Shown: positions 15,890 to 25,162, numbered from the stretch's first letter. The stretch: 64,000 bases of DNA from Paenibacillus durus ATCC 35681 (GCF_000993825.1 NZ_CP011114.1:3658001-3722000), one strand, 5' to 3'. The notes: generated by a model not told the origin, from the letters alone. Numbers and translations: made by a program.

Positions 15890-17419
15890 TTACGCTTCAG
15901 TATTGACGATGCTGAGCGAATCGCCGCGTTCCTCGCGGATTCTTTTTTTGGTGCGGCGGACCATGTACAGGGAAAAGATCAGCATGGCCGCTGCGGCGAT
16001 AATGAAGGCAGCCGACAGTCCTCTTTGAAAAAAGATACCGAGATTTCCGCCGGAAATCGCCATGGACTGCAAAAACGACTGCTCCATTAAAGGACCGAGA
16101 ATGAAGCAGAGAATGAGCGGCATGATCGGCCAATCATGCTTTTGCAGGTAATAACCGGCGATGCCGAAGACAACGGCCACCTGAACATCGAACAGATTGT
16201 TGCGCACCGTGTAGGCGCCGACCATGCTGAGCAGAAGAATCACCGGCGCAAGAATCGAGAACGGCACCCGGGTCAATTTGGCCCAAATCCCCACCAGCGG
16301 CAGGTTAAGCACCAGCAGCATGACATTTCCGATGAACATGCTCGCAATGACAGTCCACACAAAGCTTCCTTTCTGCTCGAACAGCATCGGTCCCGGCTTC
16401 AGCCCGTAGATCATGAGTCCGGCAAGCAGTACGGCCAGCGGCGGCGAAGAAGGGATGCCCAGCGCGAACAACGGAATAAATCCGGCAGAGCTGGTCGCGT
16501 TGTTGGCGGCTTCGGGCGCGGCCACCCCTTCGATGGCTCCTTTCCCGAACAGATGGCGCCGCGGCGAGATTCTTTTGGCGAAATCATATGACAGGAAGGA
16601 AGTCACGGCCGCCGAACAGCCGGGAAGCAGACCCATGAAGAAACCGATCAGCCCGCCAGCGGCTATGGAGGAAGCGCTTTGCTTCAGGTCCTTACGGCCC
16701 GGATAGACGCTGCCGATATTACCGGCCGAAATCGCGGTCTTCTTCTCGGATATGCCCCGCATCACTTCGGCGATGGAGAAGAGGCCGATCAAAATGCTCA
16801 CCATATCGAGGCCCCCTTCGAGCGGTCCCCAGCCCAAGGTGAACCGGTACACGCCGGAGTTCGCGCCAAGCCCGATCAGCGACAAGGCAATGCCGGCCAG
16901 GCCCATAACCGCCGATTTAACGAAGCGTCCCCCATTCATTCCCATCATGATGACCAGCGTCAGGAGAAGAACGGCGAACATTTCCGGCGGGCCGAAACGC
17001 AGCGCTTGGCTTGCCAGCACGGGAGCGAACAGGACGAGGCCAAGTACACCCAGCACGCCAGCGATAAAGGAGGCGATTGCCGCAATGCCCAGCGCCGGTC
17101 CGCCTCTGCCCTGCTGCGCCAGCGGATACCCGTCCAGACAGGTCGGGACGGACGAGGCTTCGCCTGGAATATTAAGCAGTATGGCGGTCGTCGATCCTCC
17201 GTACATCGCCCCGTAATAAATACCCGCCAGCATGATAATCGCCTGCGTCGGTTCAAGGACTGCCGTTACCGGCAGCAGAATGGCGATCGACGAGGTCGGG
17301 CCAAGTCCCGGCAGCACGCCGACAAAGGTTCCCACAAGCACGCCGATGGCCGCCATCAACAGGTTCATCGGGGTAAACGCATGTCCAAAACCGTCCAGCA
17401 GCATGGATAAATTACTCAT
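15890..17419 (-). CDS. TctA-type large permease subunit of tripartite tricarboxylate transporter
   Basis: The 509-aa membrane protein has about 12 hydrophobic segments and the family signatures VGTFVGVLPGLGPTSSIAILLPVT and GAMYGGSTTAILLNIPGEASSVPTCLDGYPLAQQGRGGPALG, plus GIPSSPPLAVLLAGLMIYGLKPGP. It is the solute-translocating subunit working with TctB and the TctC receptor. The gene starts 4 bases after tctB. Its substrate, by operon context, is sulfolactate or a close C3-sulfonate. Confidence 0.9.
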   Translation of the reverse strand: MSNLSMLLDGFGHAFTPMNLLMAAIGVLVGTFVGVLPGLGPTSSIAILLPVTAVLEPTQAIIMLAGIYYGAMYGGSTTAILLNIPGEASSVPTCLDGYPLAQQGRGGPALGIAAIASFIAGVLGVLGLVLFAPVLASQALRFGPPEMFAVLLLTLVIMMGMNGGRFVKSAVMGLAGIALSLIGLGANSGVYRFTLGWGPLEGGLDMVSILIGLFSIAEVMRGISEKKTAISAGNIGSVYPGRKDLKQSASSIAAGGLIGFFMGLLPGCSAAVTSFLSYDFAKRISPRRHLFGKGAIEGVAAPEAANNATSSAGFIPLFALGIPSSPPLAVLLAGLMIYGLKPGPMLFEQKGSFVWTVIASMFIGNVMLLVLNLPLVGIWAKLTRVPFSILAPVILLLSMVGAYTVRNNLFDVQVAVVFGIAGYYLQKHDWPIMPLILCFILGPLMEQSFLQSMAISGGNLGIFFQRGLSAAFIIAAAAMLIFSLYMVRRTKKRIREERGDSLSIVNTEA

Positions 17420-17423
17420 TTCA

Positions 17424-17894
17424 TCACCTCCTTGAAAACTGCCATACCATTCCGGCGGGAAACGGAGTATGCAGCCATTCGATAAAGATCAGGTAGAGCC
17501 CGGCGGTCAGCAGCAGAGCGTAGACCGCGCAGCGCCACCATTTTCCGGCTCCCAGCAGGCGAAAGAGAAGCGCTGCGGCAAGAGAGGTTGCTGCCGGATA
17601 GCCCGCCCAAGGAAGAAGGAAAGTGTAAATAAGCAGTAACAGCGGAATGAGACCCGTCTTAGGAAGAAAGCGGGGGATCGCTCGTTCCCCGCCTTCCTGC
17701 CGTACGGCCTCTCCGGGAAACAGCGCCAGCCAGATGCCGGCCAACGCCAGTCCGCCTCCGATGAAGGCGGGAAACACATGGTCTCCACCTAGAAGAGTGA
17801 CATGATAAGGATACAAACGGTAAGCTTCGCGAAGAGAAAGACACCCCGCCAGAATGGCAAGCACTCCGGCAGAGCGGTCGGCCACGCTTTTCAT
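17424..17894 (-). CDS. TctB-type small permease subunit
   Basis: The 156-aa product has four hydrophobic segments (near 10-30, 42-60, 82-120 and 122-145), as expected for TctB. It is the first gene of the operon, with an AGGAGG ribosome binding site 8 bases upstream of the ATG at 17894. A terminator-like hairpin lies in the leader 30-70 bases upstream. Confidence 0.8.
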   Translation of the reverse strand: MKSVADRSAGVLAILAGCLSLREAYRLYPYHVTLLGGDHVFPAFIGGGLALAGIWLALFPGEAVRQEGGERAIPRFLPKTGLIPLLLLIYTFLLPWAGYPAATSLAAALLFRLLGAGKWWRCAVYALLLTAGLYLIFIEWLHTPFPAGMVWQFSRR

Positions 17895-17924
17895 TTCTCA
17901 TTCCTCCTGACTATGAACACAAAC

Positions 17925-17963
17925 ACAAAAAACCTGCCCGGCTTCAAAAGCCGAATAGCAGGT
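17925..17963 (-). terminator. terminator-like hairpin in the leader of the sulfolactate operon
   Basis: On the minus strand ACCTGC-n-CGGCTT pairs with AAGCCG-GGCAGGT and is followed by TTTTTTG. It lies between the divergent promoter region and tctB in the direction of the operon, so it could be an attenuator. No T run follows on the plus strand. Confidence 0.5.
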
Positions 17964-17996
17964 CTCCGTTCGTACGGTCGACGCCTTAGCTGAAAT

Positions 17997-18206
17997 ATGT
18001 TGTATATAACATACAAATAAAAAAGAGATTTAAAATAGTTGGAGCAGAAATTATATAGTCGATAGGTTTAGTAGGTTTTATTCCGGCTATGGCACGTATC
18101 ATATCACTGCCTGATTTTCGCTGTCAATACTATTTTTTCGTATTTATTGCTGGAAAATAATCTTTGACAAAGCCTACGGATAGGTTTTAAATAAATGTTG
18201 TATATA
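17997..18206. promoter_or_regulatory. two ATGTTGTATATA motifs in the operon/regulator intergenic region
   Basis: The 12-mer ATGTTGTATATA occurs at 17997-18008 and at 18195-18206, and the first copy continues to the near-dyad TTGTATATAACATACAA. FCD-type GntR regulators bind such TTGTAT...TACAA sites. The pair flanks the divergent promoters of the regulator and the operon. Confidence 0.5.
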
Positions 18207-18246
18207 TGATTTAAGAGCATTATTTAACCGGACAAGGAATGATTCT

Positions 18247-18936
18247 ATGGCAAATCTGATTCGAATCGACAATGCCAATCTGCTGGAGAAAACGTATGGT
18301 ATTTTAAAAGAACTGATCATCAAAAGAGAATTCCCGCCCGAGCACAAGCTGGCCATACCGGAATTATCCGCCCAGCTCGGCGTAAGCCGGACGCCGATCC
18401 GCGACGCGCTGGGCCGGTTGGAAATGGACGGATTGGTCAAGACCGTACCGAAGGTTGGTACTTTTGTCGTCGGCATTACTTCCGAAAACGTGCTGGAGAT
18501 TATGGACACTCGCCTGATGATTGAGCTGTGGGTTGTGGAGAAGCTGGCTTCAGGAACGGCCGCGCTTACGCAGGAGGTTGCCGCGAATCTGGAAAAAATC
18601 CATGAAACCTCCGTGTATGTCGTCAACACCTCGAAGCTGGAAAACTACCACGAAGGAGATTACAATCTTCATTTTCATATGGAGTTTCTGAAGCTGGGCG
18701 GGAACCGGAATATACAGAATATTTATCACAACACGATGAACTACCGGTACCTAGCGATGAAATCGTACCTGATTACGAAGGAAATGGTTCTTCATTCCCT
18801 TAAGCAGCACAGGCAGATTATCGATGCCCTTAAGGCGGGGTCTCACGATGATTTAAAGCAGGTGGTGAGCGAGCATCTGGAGGACGCGAAAATACGGCTG
18901 TACAAAAATATCAATCTGAACGGCGGGCTGATCTAA
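18247..18936 (+). CDS. GntR-family (FCD) transcriptional regulator of the sulfolactate operon
   Basis: The 229-aa product has an N-terminal GntR winged helix (YGILKELIIKREFPPEHKLAIPELSAQLGVSRTPIRDALGRLEMDGLVKTVPKVGTFV). A helical FCD effector domain follows, with likely metal-site His residues in LHFHMEFLKLGGN and HSLKQHRQIIDALKAG. FCD members bind carboxylates. It is divergent from the sulfolactate operon, so it is the likely pathway regulator with sulfolactate or sulfopyruvate as signal (inference). Confidence 0.85.
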   Translation: MANLIRIDNANLLEKTYGILKELIIKREFPPEHKLAIPELSAQLGVSRTPIRDALGRLEMDGLVKTVPKVGTFVVGITSENVLEIMDTRLMIELWVVEKLASGTAALTQEVAANLEKIHETSVYVVNTSKLENYHEGDYNLHFHMEFLKLGGNRNIQNIYHNTMNYRYLAMKSYLITKEMVLHSLKQHRQIIDALKAGSHDDLKQVVSEHLEDAKIRLYKNINLNGGLI

Positions 18937-19008
18937 AGGGAAAGAACGTTTGCGGACAAACTGCGGGACGGAAAAGTTCAAACTTTCATGCTGAAATGAA
19001 AAAGAAAA

Positions 19009-19042
19009 GGAGGAACGGCGAGCCATTCGCCGGTCCTCCTTT
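19009..19042. terminator. bidirectional terminator between GntR gene and ecsB
   Basis: GGAGGA-CGGCGA pairs with TCGCCG-TCCTCC around a 5-base loop, with TTTT on the plus side and AAAA before it for the minus side. It separates two convergent genes. Confidence 0.75.
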
Positions 19043-19129
19043 TGCTTCATTCGCCCCTTGACGCGTGACGCGCGGGCGCGCCTCCGCATGGACTCTACAC
19101 GGCCGCCTGCGAAAAGCCCTCGCCCCGCC

Positions 19130-20350
19130 TCAGAGATCGTCGTCTTCCGCCCGCCGCATTTTCCGCTCCAGACGGAGACGGATGATCAAGGTCAGCGCCA
19201 CTCCGGCGGCCAGTACGCCGAGCGCTCTGGGCAGCTCGCCGCTTCCACCCGCCGCCAGCGGAAGCCACAGCGACAGTGCGAACGCCAGATGCACCCGAAA
19301 TACGAAGGAGACGGTGCTGCGGGTTCGGCTGTTCTCCGGCAGCGGGTAAACCGTCAGCCAGAACGATTCCCCGTGCAGCTTCGACAAGGCCGAGAGCTGG
19401 ACGCCCGTAATGAACAGGAAGAACAAGTAGATTCCGGCGCCGACGAGACTGCCCCGGTTCCACCATTCCAGCAGCAGCGCCAAGAGACCGATCCGCAGCA
19501 CAATGCCGAAGACATCACCGCGGGCAAAGCTTTTGGTCAGCAGATAGCGGTACGCGCTGTCCCTCCGCCAGGGAAGCCCCGCTCCCCAGCGGGAGAGCCA
19601 GCGGCGGGAATAGACGCGCTGCTGGCGTCCGGGAACCTCGACGAACCAGCCGAGCAGCATCTGGGCCCGTCCGCTCTGTACCTTCTCCAGGGCGATCAGC
19701 CGCTCCCAGGGAACGGCATGCCGGCCGGGTACGGCAAGCGCAGCGAGATAAGCCGCCGCCAGCAGCATGGAGAAGCCAAGCCCCTTATGGAACGGCTGCC
19801 ACAGCCAAGCGGCGATGATTAGCCCGAGGGCCGCCCAGCGCAGCAGGCGGTACCCGGCGGAAGCGGCTGGGGAGAGCATCTTCATCTCCCGCCAGCAGCC
19901 GTAAGCCGAGAGAAGCTTTACGCCAAGCAGCAGCGCGGCTGTGACAAACAGAGACTTCGGGGAGTCCGCCGTGCGTATGTACAAAGGCCACAACAGGATC
20001 AGCACCAGAAGGAGCCGCAGACCTTTCCAAACCGTTCCCCTGATCCATGCCGCTGAAAAATACTCCTTCATCCGGTGCTCCTGCGGCAGCAGGAAGACCG
20101 CATCGGCCGGCTGCAGATAGGTACGGAAGCTGCTGTGAACCGCAGCCGGCAGCAGCACGGCCAGCATGATCCAGCGAATCGGCACGCCGGATGGAACATC
20201 CTTCAGCAGCGAAGTGTACCAGGCCGAAAACGCGATAAGGATGAACATCAGCACAAACGCCACACCGCTCTGGATAATATATCCCACATAGGGAAGGAGC
20301 TTGGCGGCGGCCCGGCTGCGCCGCTCCCCTTGCAGCTCTCTGAGATTCAT
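19130..20350 (-). CDS. ecsB: ABC transporter permease EcsB
   Basis: The product is 406 aa from the ATG at 20350 (GGGAGGG site), one base after the ecsA stop; a longer frame upstream is antisense noise within ecsA. It has about ten hydrophobic segments and the conserved N-terminal LRELQGERRSRAAAKLLPYVGYIIQSGVAF and WYTSLLKDVP. EcsAB is an exporter-type ABC system affecting regulated membrane proteolysis, competence and secretion in Bacillus; its substrate is unsettled. The third gene, ecsC, is not adjacent here. Confidence 0.85.
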   Translation of the reverse strand: MNLRELQGERRSRAAAKLLPYVGYIIQSGVAFVLMFILIAFSAWYTSLLKDVPSGVPIRWIMLAVLLPAAVHSSFRTYLQPADAVFLLPQEHRMKEYFSAAWIRGTVWKGLRLLLVLILLWPLYIRTADSPKSLFVTAALLLGVKLLSAYGCWREMKMLSPAASAGYRLLRWAALGLIIAAWLWQPFHKGLGFSMLLAAAYLAALAVPGRHAVPWERLIALEKVQSGRAQMLLGWFVEVPGRQQRVYSRRWLSRWGAGLPWRRDSAYRYLLTKSFARGDVFGIVLRIGLLALLLEWWNRGSLVGAGIYLFFLFITGVQLSALSKLHGESFWLTVYPLPENSRTRSTVSFVFRVHLAFALSLWLPLAAGGSGELPRALGVLAAGVALTLIIRLRLERKMRRAEDDDL

Positions 20351-20351
20351 G

Positions 20352-21098
20352 CTACTTCCCTCCCTGGACCAGCTCGTAGAACAGCTGCTCCAGCGGCAGG
20401 CCCGGCTTGCCGGCGGCAGCTCCGATCTCCGCCAAAGTGCCCTCGGCGATGACCCTGCCCTGATGCAGCACGATGAAGCGGTCGCAATAGTTCTCGATCG
20501 TAGAGAGAATATGAGAGCTGAGCAGAATGGAGGAGCCCGATTTCTTAATTTCCAGCATAAAGTCCAGCAGGGACCGGATGCCGAGCGGATCGAGGCCGAG
20601 AAAAGGCTCATCGATCACATACAGCGCCGGACTTGCGACAAAAGCGCACATAATCATGACCTTTTGCTTCATCCCTTTGGAGAGATGGCCGGAAAGGCTG
20701 TCCATTTTATCCTCCATGCGGAACAGCTCCGAGAGGCGGCGGCTGCGGGCTTCGTAATCGGCACGGTTCACGCCGTAGGCCCTGGCCGTAAATTCCACAT
20801 GCTCGCGCACCGTCATTTCTTCGTACAAGAGCGGTGACTCCGGCACAAAAGAAAGCGCGCTGTGATATCCTTCCGAATCTTTATCACGCGTTCTGCCCTG
20901 TACGGCAATCCCGCCTTTATGCGGCGTCATCAGGCCGAGAATATGCTTCATTGTAGTGCTCTTGCCGGCTCCGTTCAGGCCGATCAGCCCAACCATTTCT
21001 CCCGGCTGAACCTGCAGGGAAATATCGTGCAGCACCGGCTTGTTCAGGCTGTAACCGCCGGTCAGGCCCGTAATCTGCAGCACGGGGGTATGGCTCAT
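20352..21098 (-). CDS. ecsA: ABC transporter ATP-binding protein EcsA
   Basis: The 248-aa ATPase has Walker A GLNGAGKST (about 40-48), signature LSGHLSKGMKQKV, Walker B LYVIDEPFLGLD and H-loop SSHIL. The LSKGMKQK variant is usual for EcsA. It overlaps the helicase stop by 4 bases and is followed immediately by the permease gene, so helicase, ecsA and ecsB are probably in one transcript. Confidence 0.9.
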   Translation of the reverse strand: MSHTPVLQITGLTGGYSLNKPVLHDISLQVQPGEMVGLIGLNGAGKSTTMKHILGLMTPHKGGIAVQGRTRDKDSEGYHSALSFVPESPLLYEEMTVREHVEFTARAYGVNRADYEARSRRLSELFRMEDKMDSLSGHLSKGMKQKVMIMCAFVASPALYVIDEPFLGLDPLGIRSLLDFMLEIKKSGSSILLSSHILSTIENYCDRFIVLHQGRVIAEGTLAEIGAAAGKPGLPLEQLFYELVQGGK

Positions 21099-22576
21099 TG
21101 GCCGTCACCTCTGTTCTTCTTGTCCTTCAGCCATTTAGGCGCTCCCTTGTTCTTGCGGTTCCGCTCACGCTCCGCGCTCCGCGCTTTGCCGCCCGGAGCG
21201 GCAGCCCCCGCCTTGGCGCCGCGTAGCCCGGCGCCCGGCTTGCCGCCCGGAGCCGCCTGGCGCGCGCTGCCGCCATGCGCCTCCTCGCGCCGCGCTCCGG
21301 CGCTGCCGCCGCCGGCTGGCTCGCGCCCGGCCGCGCCGCCCGCGTCCGCTGCGGCGCGGGGCCGGATGCCGGCGGTCCGCACCGCCGGCTGGCCGCTGCG
21401 CGGCTTCTCGCGGCGCGGCCCTACGCCGCCGCGCAGCTGTTCCGGCGGCAGAATTTTGCCGCCGTACAGCGCGCGCTCGCTTATGGCTATGCCGAGCTCG
21501 CGCGCGAACTTGCGCATGATGAACGTCTGCTGCGGCGTGACGATCGACAGCGACAGGCCGCTGCGACCCATGCGGCCCGTTCGCCCCGCCCGGTGCACAT
21601 AGTGCTCCGCGTCGAACGCGGGATCGAAGCTGACCACAAGCGGCAGATTCTCGATGTCCAGCCCGCGCGCCGCCACGTCACTTGCGACCAGCACGCGGAA
21701 TTTGCCTTCGCGGAAGCGGCTGAGCACCGTGCTGCGCGTCACCTTGTCGGCGTCGCCATAGAGCGCGCCCGCCGTCAGTCCAAGGTGATTCAGCTTGGCT
21801 TCGACCTCGGCGATTGTCTCAGCCATGTTGACGAAGACGATCGCCCGCTGCGGGTTATAATAGCGCAGCACCCGGCGCAGCGTATCCACCTTGTCCCGTT
21901 CCTCTACGGCGATGTAGAGATGCTCCAGTCCGCGCGCCGTCTTAGTATTTGGATCGATCCCGATCTCGGCCGGATCGTCCATGACCTTGGAGGCCAGCGC
22001 CCGTGTCTCCGGTCCGATTGTCGCCGACAGCATGACGAGCTGGCGGCTGCGCAGGGCGCTTGCGATAATCTTCTCCAGCTCGCCCGCGCCGCCGAGCTGG
22101 AACATTTGGTCTGCCTCGTCAAGAACGATCGTCGCGACCTCATGCATCTTCAGCTTGCGCAGCCCGATCAGCTCACGCACGCGCCCCGGCGTGCCCACGA
22201 CCAGCTGCGGATGCTCGCGCAGCCGCTCGATCTGGCGGCCTATCGCCGCTCCGCCGATCAGTCCGAGCACGCGGATGCCGCGTCCCTCGCCGTAGCGCTC
22301 CGCTTCGCGCACAATTTGCATAGCCAGCTCCTGGGTCGGAGCCAGCACCAGCTTCTGAACCGTTCTCCGCTCCGGATCGATTCGCTGCAGAAGGGGCAGC
22401 AGGTAGGCCAGCGTCTTGCCCGTTCCGGTCTGGGAAGCGGCCAGCACATCCCGGCCCTCCAGCAGCAGCGGAATGGTCTCCGCCTGAACCGGAGAAGGAG
22501 AGGTGATGCCGAATTCCGACAATCGGGCTTCAAGGTCTTCCTGGATGCCGATAGTCGCAAAAGAAGCTTTATTCAT
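21095..22576 (-). CDS. DEAD-box ATP-dependent RNA helicase with Arg/Gly/Ala-rich tail
   Basis: The 493-aa product (start at MNKASFATIG, with AAAGGATG upstream; 29 extra in-frame residues upstream have no site) has motifs Q (GITSPSPVQAETIP), I (ASQTGTGKT), Ia (PTQELAMQ), II (DEAD), III (SAT), V (ARGLDIENLP) and VI (HRAGRTGRMGR). Residues from about 375 on are disordered and rich in Gly, Ala, Arg and Lys with an alternating GG/RR pattern, probably an RNA-binding tail as in CshA/CshB-type helicases. It likely remodels rRNA or mRNA. Confidence 0.9.
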   Translation of the reverse strand: MNKASFATIGIQEDLEARLSEFGITSPSPVQAETIPLLLEGRDVLAASQTGTGKTLAYLLPLLQRIDPERRTVQKLVLAPTQELAMQIVREAERYGEGRGIRVLGLIGGAAIGRQIERLREHPQLVVGTPGRVRELIGLRKLKMHEVATIVLDEADQMFQLGGAGELEKIIASALRSRQLVMLSATIGPETRALASKVMDDPAEIGIDPNTKTARGLEHLYIAVEERDKVDTLRRVLRYYNPQRAIVFVNMAETIAEVEAKLNHLGLTAGALYGDADKVTRSTVLSRFREGKFRVLVASDVAARGLDIENLPLVVSFDPAFDAEHYVHRAGRTGRMGRSGLSLSIVTPQQTFIMRKFARELGIAISERALYGGKILPPEQLRGGVGPRREKPRSGQPAVRTAGIRPRAAADAGGAAGREPAGGGSAGARREEAHGGSARQAAPGGKPGAGLRGAKAGAAAPGGKARSAERERNRKNKGAPKWLKDKKNRGDGQ

Positions 22577-22670
22577 AGGGAAATTCATCCTTTTCACTGT
22601 ATAGTATTCATTCATTATATGCCAAAAAGACCTGTCCACCAAATGGAAGGCCCTCCTGTTCATCTTTATA

Positions 22671-23456
22671 TTATTTCCGGTTCAGCATCTTATAGGACAG
22701 CTTGTCCGCCAGCCGCGGAAACAGCCCGTACAGACGAATGCCTACGGCCGCGAGGCGCGGCAGGTCGAGTTCTTCCTTGCCTTTCTCCATCAGCTTCACC
22801 ATCCGCTCGGCGACATACTGAGGGCTCATTATAAAGCCGCCCACGTTCTTGATGTAGCTGCCGGACGGGTCCGCAACATTAAAAAAATTCGTCTCAATCG
22901 GCCCCGGATTAACCGCCGACACGATGATCCCGCTATGGCGAAGCTCCTGGCGCAGCGCGTTCGTGAAGCCGAGGACCGCATGCTTCGTTGCGGAATAGGC
23001 TGTTGCCCGTGAGGTTCCGAGCTTTCCGGCCATCGATGCCACATTGACAATCTGGCCGCTTCCCCGCTTAAGCATATGCGGAACTACCGCCTTGGTGCAC
23101 CTGACGATGCCCAAATAATTGACGTTCATCATTTGATCGAACTCTTCGACCGCCATCTCCGTTAGACCTTCGAACTTGCCGTAGCCCGCATTGTTGAGCA
23201 GAATATCGACTCTTCCGTAAGCCGCAAAAATCTTGACGAATGTCTCTTCCACATCTTCGGACCTACTCACATCACAGCGGTAAAGTCCATATTCGCCCGT
23301 TATCCCCGCCGCTGCGGTCTTCAGCTTATCCTCCGACCTGGCAAGCAGCACCGGAATGGCTCCGCGCTCTCCGAGCAGCTGCGCCGTAAGCGCACCTATG
23401 CCGCTGGAAGCGCCTGTGATGACTGCGACTTTACCCTTAAGCTCCACCCTGGACAA
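22671..23456 (-). CDS. short-chain dehydrogenase/reductase (SDR)
   Basis: The 261-aa classical SDR has TGASSGIG (14-21) for cofactor, DILLNNAGYG, catalytic Ser in NVASMAG, Tyr/Lys in YSATKHAVLG and NPGPIETNFF. The C-terminal region (KEELDLPRLAAVGIRLYGLFPRLADKLSYKMLNRK) resembles the membrane-associated DltE/YdfG-like group. Substrate unknown. It stands alone between the helicase and cheX genes on the minus strand. Confidence 0.85.
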   Translation of the reverse strand: MSRVELKGKVAVITGASSGIGALTAQLLGERGAIPVLLARSEDKLKTAAAGITGEYGLYRCDVSRSEDVEETFVKIFAAYGRVDILLNNAGYGKFEGLTEMAVEEFDQMMNVNYLGIVRCTKAVVPHMLKRGSGQIVNVASMAGKLGTSRATAYSATKHAVLGFTNALRQELRHSGIIVSAVNPGPIETNFFNVADPSGSYIKNVGGFIMSPQYVAERMVKLMEKGKEELDLPRLAAVGIRLYGLFPRLADKLSYKMLNRK

Positions 23457-23498
23457 TCAGCTCCTTCTTACTCAAGTGACTGCAATCTCTTCATTATT

Positions 23499-23957
23499 CT
23501 AAGAGATCATCACCTGAATATCCAGTTCGCCGATTCCGTCCATAACGAGCGGAATGCTGAGCGCCTTACGGGGCAGGAATGTCACCAGATTCTCCGATTT
23601 CATAACTTGGGGAGGCGTGATATCCACCGTAACGCCCTGATTGGACAGAATGGTGCTTGCGTTGCCGCTGATCATGTTGCCAAGCTCCGAAATGGCGCTT
23701 TGCCCCATCTCGTCCATCTCGGAAATGGGATAGCCGCCCATCATGGCCGATACCATGCGCAGAGCCACATTCTCGGCGATGCCGAAGACAATATCGCCGC
23801 TTATCTGCCCCGTCATTCCTATTTTGATCCATATATGATTATCAATAAGATCAATCTCTTTTACACCCAAATTACCGGCTGACGGCGACACTTGAATCAC
23901 TTGTTCAATTACGACGCACGCAGATTTTAAAAACGGATTAATCACTTCGGCTTTCAT
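23499..23957 (-). CDS. cheX: CheX-family chemotaxis phosphatase
   Basis: The 152-aa product has a CheC/CheX fold with the single active-site helix SAISELGNMISGNA, giving the E-x2-N pattern used to dephosphorylate CheY-P, and the second conserved region SENLVTFLPRKALSIPLVMDGIGELDIQVMI. It starts MKAEVINPFLKSACVVIEQV, typical of CheX. It is a free-standing gene away from the main che operon. Confidence 0.85.
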   Translation of the reverse strand: MKAEVINPFLKSACVVIEQVIQVSPSAGNLGVKEIDLIDNHIWIKIGMTGQISGDIVFGIAENVALRMVSAMMGGYPISEMDEMGQSAISELGNMISGNASTILSNQGVTVDITPPQVMKSENLVTFLPRKALSIPLVMDGIGELDIQVMIS

Positions 23958-24212
23958 TAAGCGCTGTGCCTCCCTTTACCGGACTTAAGTCATAACCCAA
24001 AAGACCTACAACGATCTGGGTATATTATATCTTATATATCGGTACAATTCACCAAAAATTAAGGATTGGCCCAAGTAAAATAAAGAAAGGGGTGTGCGGT
24101 ATCATTGCCCTGCCGGGTAGAATCTCCTATAATTTAATCAAATGCCAACATTCGGCGTAAACTATGTACATAAACGATAAGTCAACAAAGAGTTGGCCAA
24201 GGGAGGTATTCC

Positions 24213-25118
24213 ATGAACATCAGCCAACTGGAGACGCTTATCATGATCTCCAAAACGTTGAGCTTCCGCAAGGCGGGAGAACTGCTCAATCTGACCCAGC
24301 CGGCAGTTTCCGCGCAAATCAAGAGCCTTGAGGAAGAGTTCAAGACCCAGCTGGTGGACCGGAACCAGCCCGTTACGCTGACGGACAAGGGGCAAGTATT
24401 CCTAACGCATGCGGAGCAGATCGTAAATATCGTCGACGATTTGAAGCAGAGGCTGGCCGATCTGGACGAGACGCCCCAGGGCCATATCATTCTGGGAACG
24501 ACGACCTCCATCGCGATTCAGATTCTGCCGCGCATTCTTTCTTATTTCCAGGATCAATTTCCTCATATCAAAACGTCCATCCAATCCATGTCCTCTACCC
24601 AGATATACCAGCATGTTGATAACGGCCTTGTCGATGTCGGCATCGGCTACCTGATCGGAGACAGCCCCGCCATGACCACCTCCACTCTCTATTACGACAC
24701 CTTTGAGCTGGTCGTGTCTCCAAGGCATCCGCTGGCCGCAGAGCCGGGCAGAGCCCGCGTCGAGGTGCTGGGCGAAACTCCGCTCATCCTGCTATCGCCC
24801 GATACGGTCGGACGGATGTTTGCCGAAGAGGTGTTTGCCAAGCATGGCATCCAGACTCATGTCATCATGGAGCTGACCAGCAGCGAGGAAGTGAAGCGGA
24901 TGGTGGAGCTGGATCTGGGCGCAGGCATTATTTCGAAGCAGTCGGTGGCGGAAGAAGTAAAGGCCGGGACTCTTAAGATCATTCCGATTATGGAGCTTGA
25001 AGTGACTCACCCGGTAGGCGTCATCACCAAATCAGGCAAATATGTCAACTCCGCCATGCGGCAGTTCCTCAGCGATCTTAAGGGAATGCCGGAGACGCAG
25101 TTCATCGGATCGGAATAA
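24213..25118 (+). CDS. LysR-family transcriptional regulator
   Basis: The 301-aa protein has the LysR helix-turn-helix (SQLETLIMISKTLSFRKAGELLNLTQPAVSAQIKSLEEEFKTQLVDRNQ) and a substrate-binding domain (GHIILGTTTSIAIQILPRILSYFQDQFPHIKT). The binding-domain start resembles CysL/CbbR types, but no target is visible nearby. The start has GGGAGG 9 bases upstream. It is divergent from cheX and followed by the PHP phosphatase. Confidence 0.85.
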   Translation: MNISQLETLIMISKTLSFRKAGELLNLTQPAVSAQIKSLEEEFKTQLVDRNQPVTLTDKGQVFLTHAEQIVNIVDDLKQRLADLDETPQGHIILGTTTSIAIQILPRILSYFQDQFPHIKTSIQSMSSTQIYQHVDNGLVDVGIGYLIGDSPAMTTSTLYYDTFELVVSPRHPLAAEPGRARVEVLGETPLILLSPDTVGRMFAEEVFAKHGIQTHVIMELTSSEEVKRMVELDLGAGIISKQSVAEEVKAGTLKIIPIMELEVTHPVGVITKSGKYVNSAMRQFLSDLKGMPETQFIGSE

Positions 25119-25162
25119 GACGGCATCATCTAGATAATCTGGCCTAAGGAGATGTTCTTTCA

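Noticed and set aside
21275..22834. 519-aa plus-strand ORF
   Set aside because: Exact antisense of the DEAD-box helicase, whose motifs are complete; a GC-rich shadow.
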